Origin: Paludibacter sp.
GTDB taxonomy: Bacteria; Bacteroidota; Bacteroidia; Bacteroidales; Paludibacteraceae
Direction: 5' to 3'
NCBI GenBank assembly: GCA_017882285.1
Contig: JADGPS010000003.1
Span: 1 to 64,000, forward strand
DNA: 64,000 nt
The notes below the pieces were generated by a model. The model was given only the letters and a program-made list of their open reading frames with translations, was not told the origin of the DNA and made no database searches. Within the stretch, counting starts at the first letter, position 1, and each line of letters starts with the position of its first letter. Both the position numbers and the translations under genes were made by a program. Below are positions 50,021 to 61,000 of this stretch, one piece after another.

Positions 50021-50028
50021 TACTTTTG
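50021..50028 (+). promoter_or_regulatory. -7 element TACTTTTG for gldE
   Basis: TTACTTTTGCAC, about 60 bp before the proposed start at 50087. Confidence 0.45.
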
Positions 50029-50086
50029 CACAAACGGAAATTCAGTTTCTGAAAAAATATTCACTAAAAAACGTGTTTCATTGGAA

Positions 50087-51403
50087 ATGGACTCATCATT
50101 AATAAGAGATAATATCAAAATTTTTCCAGCAATTATCTCGCTGACAATAACCATAGTGTTGTTGTGTTTTTCGGCGATAATTTCAGCTTCTGAAATTGCA
50201 TTTTTTTCGCTGGATCCGCAAACCATGAATGAACTGGAAGAAAGTGAGCGAAAAGGCGACCACAATATACTTCGATTACTTAAAAAACCTCGACGCTTGC
50301 TGGCAACCATTCTAATCACACAAAACTTTCTAAATGTAGCCGTTATCCTTTTATTAACCCATTTCACAACCACATTGCTGAATTTTGATAATGCACCGTT
50401 ATTGGGATTTGTTTTTCAAACGATCATTATTACTTTTGCCATTCTCCTTTTTGCCGAGATAATGCCAAAAGTATATGCAACTCAATTTGCAAAAAAAACT
50501 GCTTTTAAAACAGTTCCAATTTTAGTTGCATTAGAGAAATTATTTCGACCTTTTGTTAGTTTACTTGTAAATTCCACATCAGTTGTTAGTAATAGGCTTG
50601 TTAAGCATAGTCGCTCAAATATTTCGCTGGATGAATTATCTCATGCACTGGAACTTACGTCGAATAATAAAGATGAAGACACTGAAATTCTGGAAGGAAT
50701 AATCAAATTCGGGAATATTCAGGTAAATGAGATTATGACTTCTCGGGTAGATATTGTAGATGTGGATATAAAATTGAATTACAAGCAATTGCTTGATATA
50801 ATCATCAAATCGGGATATTCACGCCTTCCGGTTTATGGAGTTACCCGCGACAATATAAAAGGCCTTCTTTACAGTAAAGATTTATTGGCTCATTTGGATA
50901 AACCTGTGAATTTTCGCTGGCAAAGCTTAATTCGTCCGGCATATTATGTACCTGAAACAAAGAAAATTGACGATTTACTGAATGAATTTCAGGAAAATAA
51001 GGTACATTTAGCTTTAGTGGTGGATGAATATGGTGGAACTTCGGGATTGATAACATTGGAAGATATTCTGGAAGAAATTGTGGGCGATATCAGCGACGAA
51101 TACGATGAAGAAGAACTGTTATTTACTAAAATCGATAATCACACGTTCATTTTTGAAGCCAAAATTTTGTTGAATGATTTTTTCAAAATTGCTGAAATTG
51201 AAGAAGATGACTTTTTAAAAGTGACCGAAGAAGTTGAAACTTTGGCGGGTCTTATTCTTGAATTAAAAGGTGATATTCCGGCTAAAAATGAGCGAATAGG
51301 TTACGGTCGTTATGTTTTCGAAGTAGTTTCAGCCGATAACCGGCGAATAAAAAAAGTAAAATTGTATATTAAAGATGATTTCAAAAAGTCGAATGAGTTA
51401 TAA
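50087..51403 (+). CDS. gldE: CNNM/CBS-domain transporter family, gliding motility protein GldE
   Basis: SASEIAFFSLDPQ..; CBS pair; LVVDEYGGTSGLITLEDILEEIVGDI; next to gldD. Confidence 0.88.
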   Translation: MDSSLIRDNIKIFPAIISLTITIVLLCFSAIISASEIAFFSLDPQTMNELEESERKGDHNILRLLKKPRRLLATILITQNFLNVAVILLLTHFTTTLLNFDNAPLLGFVFQTIIITFAILLFAEIMPKVYATQFAKKTAFKTVPILVALEKLFRPFVSLLVNSTSVVSNRLVKHSRSNISLDELSHALELTSNNKDEDTEILEGIIKFGNIQVNEIMTSRVDIVDVDIKLNYKQLLDIIIKSGYSRLPVYGVTRDNIKGLLYSKDLLAHLDKPVNFRWQSLIRPAYYVPETKKIDDLLNEFQENKVHLALVVDEYGGTSGLITLEDILEEIVGDISDEYDEEELLFTKIDNHTFIFEAKILLNDFFKIAEIEEDDFLKVTEEVETLAGLILELKGDIPAKNERIGYGRYVFEVVSADNRRIKKVKLYIKDDFKKSNEL

Positions 51404-51433
51404 TGAGGCGAATTAATAATTCCAAAACTGAAA

Positions 51434-52015
51434 ATGAGATTTTTTCGAAGAGATAACATATTCTTGACCTGCAGTATAATACTGTTTTTAAGTTCTTGTG
51501 GCAACACATCAATTCCCCGTCCGTATGGATATTTCAGAGTTGACTTACCAAAACATGTATATCGAATGATTGACACATTGAATTTGCCTTATCGGTTCGA
51601 TTTGCCGGGAAATGCAAAACTTATTCAACGCGATGCCAAAGATGATAAATTCTGGATGGATATATATTATCCTAAATTGAATGCAAGCATTTATTGCAGT
51701 TACAAACCGGTTAAAGGGAATTTAATTGATTTACTGGAAGATACGCGTAAAATTGTTTACAAACACAGCATTCGTGCAGATGGTATTGGAGAAAAAGTCT
51801 ATGATCATCCCGAAAAAAATGTACATGGTATTTTGTACGATTTGAAAGGAAATACTGCTTCGTCCGTTCAATTTGTTTTGACCGACAGTTTACATCACTT
51901 TTTTCGTGGAGCGCTGTATTTCAATAATGTGCCCAATAAAGATTCGATTGCGCCTATGTCAAATTATATTCGGGAAGACGTAATCCGGATTATGGAAAGT
52001 TTTGAGTGGAAATAA
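51434..52015 (+). CDS. gldD: Gliding motility lipoprotein GldD
   Basis: LFLSSCGNTSIPRPYGYFRVDLPKHVYR; downstream of gldE. Confidence 0.9.
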   Translation: MRFFRRDNIFLTCSIILFLSSCGNTSIPRPYGYFRVDLPKHVYRMIDTLNLPYRFDLPGNAKLIQRDAKDDKFWMDIYYPKLNASIYCSYKPVKGNLIDLLEDTRKIVYKHSIRADGIGEKVYDHPEKNVHGILYDLKGNTASSVQFVLTDSLHHFFRGALYFNNVPNKDSIAPMSNYIREDVIRIMESFEWK

Positions 52016-52635
52016 TGAAGCAAGAGTTGATAACATTTAATGACGCCTACTTATTGGTTTGGGAAATGACCGAAAGTATTGACAAATTAAAAATGGAACT
52101 TCAACTTTCTGATATTGAATCTATTGAATTCAATAAATTAGTTTCAGAAAAACGTAAACTAGAATATCTGGGTGTGAGAGTTGCTTTTAAAGTCTTGTTC
52201 GGCAAGAAAGTCGTTATTCAATATGATGGGGATGGAAAGCCGTTTCTTACTGATAATAGTTTTCAGTTGAGTGTATCACACAGTAAAAACCTGATTGCCG
52301 TGATAGCACATTCCACTCGTCCGGTTGGAATCGATATTGAATGCTCAACTGATAAAATTCAAAAACTTTACAAACGATTTTTGAGCAAAACAGAACAAAA
52401 AGAACTTTCAGATGGCAAAAATATAAATCAATTATTATTGGCGTGGTCGGCGAAGGAAACTTTATTTAAAATCATTGGAAAAGAAGCTGTTGACTTCGCC
52501 AATCAATTAAGAATTTTCCCTTTTGACGTAAAATCGAACGGTGAAATCGTCGCTGAACATTATCCGACTAAAGAACTGTATCAATTAAACTATATTCAAA
52601 ATTCAGTTTACACCTTGGTATTTTGTCTGGCATAA
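52015..52635 (+). CDS. 4'-phosphopantetheinyl transferase superfamily
   Basis: FQLSVSHSKNLIAVIAH..VGIDIEC..LLAWSAKETLFKIIG. Confidence 0.92.
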   Translation: MKQELITFNDAYLLVWEMTESIDKLKMELQLSDIESIEFNKLVSEKRKLEYLGVRVAFKVLFGKKVVIQYDGDGKPFLTDNSFQLSVSHSKNLIAVIAHSTRPVGIDIECSTDKIQKLYKRFLSKTEQKELSDGKNINQLLLAWSAKETLFKIIGKEAVDFANQLRIFPFDVKSNGEIVAEHYPTKELYQLNYIQNSVYTLVFCLA

Positions 52636-52651
52636 AAAAAATACAAATTTG

Positions 52652-53401
52652 ATGAAAAACATTTATAAAACCATTCTTCAGAATAAAGAAGAAAACCGAA
52701 AAATGTTGGCAGTATTGCTTGATCCCGATCAATGTCGCGGAAGCATTTTAGCAAGTACAATTGCCGCATTGAAATCCCATGTGCCTGATTTTATTTTTGT
52801 GGGTGGTAGCCATACTGTATCTTCTGTTGATTTATTCGTTGAACTTTTAAGAGAAGAAACCCAAGCCAGTATCGTATTATTTCCGGGAAATGCGTCTCAA
52901 TTCAGCACAAAAGCAAATGCGCTTTTATATCTTTCACTTCTTTCGGGTCGAAATGCAGAATTTCTTATTGGTCAACATATTACTTCGTCAATCCCCATAA
53001 AAAAATCAGAAATCGAAGTCATCCCAACCGGATATTTGCTGATTGATGGCGGAAAACCAAGTTCGGTAGAATACATCAGCAATACACGTCCAATTCCGCG
53101 CGACAAAAAAGAAATCGCACTTTCAACTGCTGTCGCGGCTGAATTGTTGGGAATGCAAATGGTCTATCTTGAAGCAGGAAGTGGTGCTGCTGTTCCTGTT
53201 CCTGCGGAAGTTATTCATTATGTGAAATCCGGTTTAAGTATTCCGCTTGTAGTGGGTGGTGGAATTAAAACTATCGAACAATTAAAAATTGCTTTCGAAG
53301 CAGGTGCTGATTTAGTGGTAGTTGGAAATGTTTTTGAAACTGAACCAACTAAAATAGCTGATTTCGTTGAGTGTGCCCGTTTGTTTGGAGAAGATTTGTG
53401 A
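52652..53401 (+). CDS. Geranylgeranylglyceryl phosphate synthase-like protein (PcrB/GGGPS family)
   Basis: AVLLDPDQ..FIFVGGSHTVSS..VVLFPGNASQFS..YLEAGSGA..PLVVGGGIKTIEQ. Confidence 0.9.
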   Translation: MKNIYKTILQNKEENRKMLAVLLDPDQCRGSILASTIAALKSHVPDFIFVGGSHTVSSVDLFVELLREETQASIVLFPGNASQFSTKANALLYLSLLSGRNAEFLIGQHITSSIPIKKSEIEVIPTGYLLIDGGKPSSVEYISNTRPIPRDKKEIALSTAVAAELLGMQMVYLEAGSGAAVPVPAEVIHYVKSGLSIPLVVGGGIKTIEQLKIAFEAGADLVVVGNVFETEPTKIADFVECARLFGEDL

Positions 53402-53405
53402 AAAT

Positions 53406-53951
53406 TTATTTTGCCGGATTAGTGGAAATACGATCAAAAAACGGATTTTTTGACGAACAACAAATAGGAATTCCATAAATATTGCTGCAACCCGGCATCA
53501 TTCCCAATTCCTGTGCAACTCGTCCCACCGAAAACATAACCCGACTATCCACTCGGCGGTCTGCTGCTACTGAACAAGCAGAGCCAATAGCAATGCCGAC
53601 ATCAACCGAGTTTATTGAGCATGGCACTGAAGGATATTCATTTTTTTCGGCACAGGTCTCAAATCCACAATACCCGCAATTTAAATTGTGTATTTGTTGT
53701 TTGGTTCCAATCAGCACGATGGCTTCGGCATTAAGAATGTTCGGAGCATCGCGCAACAAAAATTTCAAACCTGTTTTTTTAGCATATTCCAACATGGCAT
53801 CTGATAGCTGTTTAATGTTTTCACCGGTTATCGTTGCGACTTCGATAATATCGAAACCTTTTCCTTTCGGTGCAGTGCGGGCTGCCGTCATCATTTCGTT
53901 GGCCACTTGCAGAAGACGTTCGCGACGTGTATTTCGTTCGTTGATTAGCAT
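53406..53951 (-). CDS. Ferredoxin domain-containing protein (DUF2148)
   Basis: TAPKGKGFDIIEVATITGENI; LNCGYCGFETCAEK. Confidence 0.88.
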   Translation of the reverse strand: MLINERNTRRERLLQVANEMMTAARTAPKGKGFDIIEVATITGENIKQLSDAMLEYAKKTGLKFLLRDAPNILNAEAIVLIGTKQQIHNLNCGYCGFETCAEKNEYPSVPCSINSVDVGIAIGSACSVAADRRVDSRVMFSVGRVAQELGMMPGCSNIYGIPICCSSKNPFFDRISTNPAK

Positions 53952-54012
53952 AATTACATTTACAATTTATTCATTTACGATTTACAATTGTGACTTACAA
54001 TTGAATTTAATT

Positions 54013-54807
54013 TTACATAAATTCTTCAATTTTTCCCAATATCAATTTATCGAGTAACTTGTTGGAAGCCACAATTTCACGTCCAAACAAATAGTCATTT
54101 CCACCTTTATAATCAGTTACAGTTCCACCTGCTTCTTTAACAATCAGTGCACCGGCAGCCACATCCCACGGTTTCAGGTCGTATTCCCAAAATGCATCAA
54201 AACGTCCACAAGCCACATAAGCCAAATCAGTTGCAGCAGAGCCAAGTCGGCGTACACCACGTGCATTTTTCATAGTCCATTCCAGAAATTCCATATAACT
54301 TCCCATTTTACTGAAATTATTATAGGGAAAACCGGTTGCCAGCAACGCATCGTGAATATCACCACGCTCTGAAACCCGAATCGGTTCACCATTCAGGTAA
54401 GCTCCGCCATCTTTCCATGCATAAAAACATTCATTCCTACCAACTTCATACACAACGCCCAATACAAGTTCATCGCCATCCAGCAAACCAATGCTGACAG
54501 CATAAACAGGAATACCCTGAATATAATTGGTCGTTCCATCCAGCGGATCAATTACCCAATTATATCGTACGCCACGCTTATTGTTCGTTCCTTCTTCGGC
54601 AATAAAACCCGATTCGGGCAACAACTTTTGCAATTGGTCAATAATTTGTTTCTCCGATTCTTTATCCACGTAACTCACCAAATCATGCAAACCTTTTGTC
54701 TCAATTTTTGAGTCGTCAAAATTTTTTCGTTCATCTCCCATGAATTTTCCGGCTAAACGTGCAATTTCGCAGGTTGCAAGTGTGAGTTGTTGGTATATTG
54801 AAGTCAT
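54013..54807 (-). CDS. suhB: Inositol monophosphatase family protein
   Basis: GFIAEEGTNNKRG..WVIDPLDGTTNYIQGIPVYAVSIGL; KPWDVAAGALIVKEAGG. Confidence 0.92.
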   Translation of the reverse strand: MTSIYQQLTLATCEIARLAGKFMGDERKNFDDSKIETKGLHDLVSYVDKESEKQIIDQLQKLLPESGFIAEEGTNNKRGVRYNWVIDPLDGTTNYIQGIPVYAVSIGLLDGDELVLGVVYEVGRNECFYAWKDGGAYLNGEPIRVSERGDIHDALLATGFPYNNFSKMGSYMEFLEWTMKNARGVRRLGSAATDLAYVACGRFDAFWEYDLKPWDVAAGALIVKEAGGTVTDYKGGNDYLFGREIVASNKLLDKLILGKIEEFM

Positions 54808-54864
54808 TTTTTTACAATGTGTATTGTTGATAATATAATTGAGCCAAAAATTGAAATTAAACTA

Positions 54865-55998
54865 TCAAAACTCTTCAATAAAATCTAAATAATTACTTCG
54901 ATTTATGACTGAGAATTTAGCTCCGACGTAATTATCGGTAAAAGCCCTTGGTGCTTTGGGTAATTTATCGCCCCACTTGAATTCATAGGCCTGAATAGTC
55001 CCAGCCGACTCTTCTATTAGATCAATTTCTTGACCATCATACGTTCGCCAAAAGTAAAACGATTTGTCATTTGTTGTATATGCATTCAATTTTAATCGTT
55101 CACTTATCAGGTAATTTTCCCACAGTTGGCCAACATCATTTCGTTGAACAAGTGGATTATAATTACCGATGATGGCGTTTCGTATTCCAACGTCGTAAAA
55201 AAAGTACTTCCCTGCCTTCGATATTTCTTTTCGCAAATTACCTGAGTAAGCACCCAAGCGATAAATAACAAAAACTTTTGAAAGCAAATCCAAATACTTT
55301 TCCACTGTATTTCTGCTCAAACCCAATTGTTTGGCTAATTCATCATAAGACACTTCATTCCCAATTTGAAAGGCAACCAAACGAAGTAATTCACTCATTT
55401 TTTTTGAGTTTTTCAATCCGTCGATAATCAAAATATCTTTCAAAAGGTACGCATTTACAATATCACGCAAATAATCTTTTTTTTGATCGAAATCAGTTAT
55501 ATTAATCACTTCGGGATAAGAACCATAAATCAAACGGTCTTCAAGATGTTGTTTGGTTTCAAGCATGTTTTCCAACTGCGAAAGTTCAACCTGATTAAAT
55601 GAAAATAGATGAAATTGAGTACTTCTGCCTACCAACGGTTCACCTGCTTTGTTTTGCAAATCGAATGAAGACGAACCACTTGCCAGCACTTTAATATCAG
55701 GAATTTCATCAACAATTAATTTTAGTTTTCGTCCTATTTCAGGGATATTCTGTGCCTCATCAATAGCCAACAAATCAATTCCATTCAAAAGTCGTTTGTA
55801 ATTTGCAATTGATTGAGGTTCAAGTAAAGCCAACGAATCAAAATCTTCACCATTCAGCACGAGTACTTTTCCTTTATATTTTTCAAGAATCTGCCGCATT
55901 AGAAAGGTTTTACCCACTCTACGTGCTCCCAACAACAAAACAACTTTGTTGGCTATCAACCTATTCTGAATCTTTTCTTCTATCGAGCGTTTTATCAT
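54865..55998 (-). CDS. DUF4143-type AAA ATPase
   Basis: VVLLLGARRVGKTFLMRQI..LAIDEAQNIPEIGRKLKL..YEFKWG nuclease-like C-terminus. Confidence 0.92.
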   Translation of the reverse strand: MIKRSIEEKIQNRLIANKVVLLLGARRVGKTFLMRQILEKYKGKVLVLNGEDFDSLALLEPQSIANYKRLLNGIDLLAIDEAQNIPEIGRKLKLIVDEIPDIKVLASGSSSFDLQNKAGEPLVGRSTQFHLFSFNQVELSQLENMLETKQHLEDRLIYGSYPEVINITDFDQKKDYLRDIVNAYLLKDILIIDGLKNSKKMSELLRLVAFQIGNEVSYDELAKQLGLSRNTVEKYLDLLSKVFVIYRLGAYSGNLRKEISKAGKYFFYDVGIRNAIIGNYNPLVQRNDVGQLWENYLISERLKLNAYTTNDKSFYFWRTYDGQEIDLIEESAGTIQAYEFKWGDKLPKAPRAFTDNYVGAKFSVINRSNYLDFIEEF

Positions 55999-56043
55999 TT
56001 GCTGAAATTATTTGTTGCAAAAATACTATAAATTTTGGACAAC

Positions 56044-56101
56044 TGAACTATTTACTATAAATTTATTCATTCAATTGAATATATTTATAGTAAATAGTTC
56101 A
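56044..56101. repeat. Long inverted repeat (19-bp perfect arms, 20-bp spacer with inner 12-bp palindrome)
   Basis: TGAACTATTTACTATAAAT ... ATTTATAGTAAATAGTTCA; spacer contains ATTCAATTGAAT. Confidence 0.9.
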
Positions 56102-56214
56102 ATGGATTGAAGAATTTACTGTTTTATAATAAATATTTCAGTTAGAAGATAAAAAAAAGGAAAAACCCGAAATGAGATTTCCGATTTGTCCTTTATATGA
56201 TTGACAAGAAAAAA

Positions 56215-58893
56215 TCACTTTTTTAGTGAAGCAATTCCCTCTTTCAGCGAAGCAATCTTACTTTCCGCATCTGCTTGTTTTTTGCGTTCTGCTTCCACCA
56301 CTTCAGGATTGGCATTTGTCACGAATTGTTCATTTCCAAGTTTCTTCATTACCGATACAATAAAGCCTTCGAAGTATTTTATTTCAGCTTCCATCTTGGC
56401 AATTTCCTCTTCTGCATTAATCAAACTACCCATTGGAATCGAAAATTCGGTTGTGCCAACAAGGAATGAAATAGAACCAGCTGCTTTGTCAGTAACGTTT
56501 TCAATGGTTTCCAGATTACCAAGTTTAGCAATTACAGGAACAAATTTAGTGAAGCCGTCACTAACTGAATCTGAAGTAAGAGCCGCAGTGACGGCTTTTT
56601 GTATAATCTGCATACTCAACATTTCTTTGTTCGGAATATTCTTTTGCAAACGAACGGTACGAATTCCCGCAATAATTTCTTTTGCATATTCAAACTCAGT
56701 AATCAGTTTTTCATCAGCAACAACAGCTTTTGGTTGCAACTGAATCATAATACTTTCGCCTTCTTTGCGGTCTTCCAACGCTTGCCAAAGTTCTTCGGTG
56801 ATAAATGGCATAAAAGGATGCAACACTTTCAACAATGAATCGAAGAAACCAAGCGTAGCTTCGTAAGTCGTGCGGTCAATCGGTTGCTGGTAAGCTGGTT
56901 TTGCCATTTCCAGGTACCACGCCGAAAATTCGTCCCAGAACAATTTGTAAACCGCCATCAACGCTTCCGACAAACGGTATTTTGAGAACAAATCATCAAT
57001 TTCAATCAAAGTTTTGTTCAGTTGTGCTTCGAACCATTTTACCGCCATGCGAGCCGATTCCGGTTGAGGTATTTCTCCCCCTCCTTGGGAGGGGGTTGGG
57101 GGGAGGTGCCAGCCTTTTACCAATCGGAAAGCATTCCATATTTTATTGTTGAAATTCCGACCTTGCTCGCAAAGACTGTCATCATAAGGCAAATCGTTTC
57201 CGGCAGGCGAAGTTAACAACATACCCAAACGCACCGCATCAGCACCAAAATGCGCAATCAAATCCAACGGATCAGGCGAGTTACCAAGCGATTTCGACAT
57301 TTTACGACCCAATTTATCACGTACAATTCCTGTAAAATAAACATTTTTGAAAGGTAGATCATTCCGGTATTCGTATCCGGCAATAATCATTCGCGCCACC
57401 CAAAAGAAAATAATTTCCGGTGCAGTTACTAAATCATTCGTTGGATAATAATATTTTATGTCATCATTTTCAGGATTGTTGATTCCATCAAAAACCGAAA
57501 TTGGCCACAACCACGAAGAGAACCAGGTGTCCAACACATCTTCATCTTGACGAAGTTCATCAATTGATAATGGATAATTGACAGTTGACAATGCTTTTTC
57601 GTAAGCTTCTTCCTTGGAATTAGCCACTACAAAACCACCTTGCGGCAAGAAATAAGCCGGAATTCGGTGCCCCCACCAAAGTTGACGCGAAACACACCAG
57701 TCTTTCACGTTTTCCATCCAATGACGATACGTATTTTTAAATTTAGCAGGATACAATTGAATTTCATCACTCATAACGGCTTCCAAAGCCGGTTTCGCTA
57801 GGTTTTCCATTTTCACAAACCATTGCATCGAAAGCTTTGGTTCGATTACGGCATCAGTTCGTTCGGAATAGCCAATTTTATTGGTATAAGCCTCAACCTT
57901 ATCAAGTAAGTCGGCTGTTTTCAAGTCTTTTTCAATTTGCTTGCGAACATCAAAACGATCCATTCCGGCGTATTGCGCACCATTTTCGTTCAATGTTCCG
58001 TTGTCATTGAAAATGTCAATTGAAGTCAAATTGTACTTTTCGCCCAACATATAATCGTTCACATCGTGCGCCGGAGTAACTTTCAGGCAACCTGTTCCAA
58101 ATTCAATATCCACATAATCGTCTTCTATAACCGGAATTACGCGATTGATAAGCGGAACAATTACTTTTTTACCTTTCAAATGAGCATTCTTCGGATCATT
58201 CGGATTGATACACATGGCGGTATCGCCCATTATGGTTTCGGGACGTGTTGTTGCCACCACTGCAAAACCATCTTCGCCTTCAATTTTATATTTTAAATAG
58301 AAGAGTTTTCCTTGCTGTTCTTTAAAAATCACTTCTTCGTCCGATAAAGCCGTCAACGCTTTCGGATCCCAATTCACCATGCGTACACCACGGTAAATCA
58401 AACCTTTGTTGTACAAATCGATAAAAACTTTGATTACACTTTCCGATCGCGGTTCGTCCATGGTGAACGCAGTCCGATCCCAATCACACGAAGCTCCGAG
58501 TTTCTTCAATTGTTCCAGGATGATTCCACCGTGTTTGTGCGTCCAATCCCAAGCGTGACCCAAAAATTCATCGCGGGTCAAATCCGTTTTTTTAATTCCT
58601 TCGGCGGCAAGTTTCCCCACCACTTTGGCCTCGGTAGCGATGGAAGCATGATCGGTTCCCGGAACCCAACAAGCATTTTTGCCCTGCATACGTGCCCGAC
58701 GCACCAGCACATCCTGAATGGTATTGTTCAACATGTGACCCATGTGCAACACACCGGTTACGTTTGGCGGTGGAATGACAATAGTATAAGGCTCACGATC
58801 ATCTGGTTTTGAGCTAAAAAAATCATTATCTAACCAATATTGATACCATTTCGATTCGATGTCGGTGGGATTGTACTTACTTACGAGTTCCAT
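56215..58893 (-). CDS. valS: Valyl-tRNA synthetase with in-frame palindromic-repeat insertion
   Basis: [81 protein letters not shown]. Confidence 0.97.
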   Translation of the reverse strand: MELVSKYNPTDIESKWYQYWLDNDFFSSKPDDREPYTIVIPPPNVTGVLHMGHMLNNTIQDVLVRRARMQGKNACWVPGTDHASIATEAKVVGKLAAEGIKKTDLTRDEFLGHAWDWTHKHGGIILEQLKKLGASCDWDRTAFTMDEPRSESVIKVFIDLYNKGLIYRGVRMVNWDPKALTALSDEEVIFKEQQGKLFYLKYKIEGEDGFAVVATTRPETIMGDTAMCINPNDPKNAHLKGKKVIVPLINRVIPVIEDDYVDIEFGTGCLKVTPAHDVNDYMLGEKYNLTSIDIFNDNGTLNENGAQYAGMDRFDVRKQIEKDLKTADLLDKVEAYTNKIGYSERTDAVIEPKLSMQWFVKMENLAKPALEAVMSDEIQLYPAKFKNTYRHWMENVKDWCVSRQLWWGHRIPAYFLPQGGFVVANSKEEAYEKALSTVNYPLSIDELRQDEDVLDTWFSSWLWPISVFDGINNPENDDIKYYYPTNDLVTAPEIIFFWVARMIIAGYEYRNDLPFKNVYFTGIVRDKLGRKMSKSLGNSPDPLDLIAHFGADAVRLGMLLTSPAGNDLPYDDSLCEQGRNFNNKIWNAFRLVKGWHLPPTPSQGGGEIPQPESARMAVKWFEAQLNKTLIEIDDLFSKYRLSEALMAVYKLFWDEFSAWYLEMAKPAYQQPIDRTTYEATLGFFDSLLKVLHPFMPFITEELWQALEDRKEGESIMIQLQPKAVVADEKLITEFEYAKEIIAGIRTVRLQKNIPNKEMLSMQIIQKAVTAALTSDSVSDGFTKFVPVIAKLGNLETIENVTDKAAGSISFLVGTTEFSIPMGSLINAEEEIAKMEAEIKYFEGFIVSVMKKLGNEQFVTNANPEVVEAERKKQADAESKIASLKEGIASLKK
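57075..57106 (-). repeat. Palindromic GC-rich repeat inside valS
   Basis: Minus strand CTCCCCCCAACCCCCTCCCAAGGAGGGGGAG; CCCCCTCC/GGAGGGGG stem. Confidence 0.88.
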
Positions 58894-59244
58894 TATTAAT
58901 AATTTACAATTTAATTATTTACGATTTACAATTGAATTCTAAAGATATTTTATTGGTTTTCAATAATATATAATTTCAAAAAATCTTAAAAAAACAGAAT
59001 GCAAAGATACAAAAAAATGACGTTTAGCGAAAATAAATAAGATGAAAAACGAAAGAGGTTATTTAAAATCAAGTTATTGATGTAAACAAAAACGGATTCT
59101 TCTGAAAATAAAACTCTTTCATCAATGTCTTCAGAAAGATATTGATACCTTATTTAAAATGCAAATAATCACAAAATACTTCAAAATGCATCCAATTAAA
59201 GTTTTTTTTGGGTTTGAATATTTTACTCAGTCGCAAATAATATG

Positions 59245-59252
59245 TAAATTTG
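59245..59252 (+). promoter_or_regulatory. -7 element TAAATTTG for guaB
   Basis: TGTAAATTTGCAC, upstream of ATG 59331. Confidence 0.4.
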
Positions 59253-59318
59253 CACGCAATATTTTTCATAGCGATATCCATTGTTTATGGTTCGTCGACT
59301 GAAAAAAATAACCGATAA

Positions 59319-60809
<1,491 letters not shown>

Positions 60810-60890
60810 ATAACTTATAATTAACAATTAAAAAAGTATAATTATCGGTTAAATTCAATTTTATATCAGATTTTATATAATAACTTTGCG

Positions 60891-60898
60891 AAGCAATT
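60891..60898 (+). promoter_or_regulatory. -7 element TAACTTTG upstream of the PPIase operon
   Basis: ATAATAACTTTGCG matches TAnnTTTG. Confidence 0.4.
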
Positions 60899-61000
60899 TT
60901 CAACCTTTAAACACAACAAAAATTAAATAACACCGTTTAAATTTTAATCCGAACATCAATGTTAATTTTAATTAGAATCTATCAATCATCTAAATAATTT

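Noticed and set aside
49991-50086. N-terminal extension of gldE ORF
   Set aside because: A TACTTTTG promoter element lies inside it and the extension is not signal-peptide-like; start at 50087 is more plausible.
53482-54057. 191-aa plus-strand ORF opposite ferredoxin-domain gene
   Set aside because: Antisense to DUF2148 protein with conserved Cys motifs; shadow ORF.
56201-56743. 180-aa plus-strand ORF opposite valS 3' end
   Set aside because: Overlaps the valS coding region antisense; no independent support.
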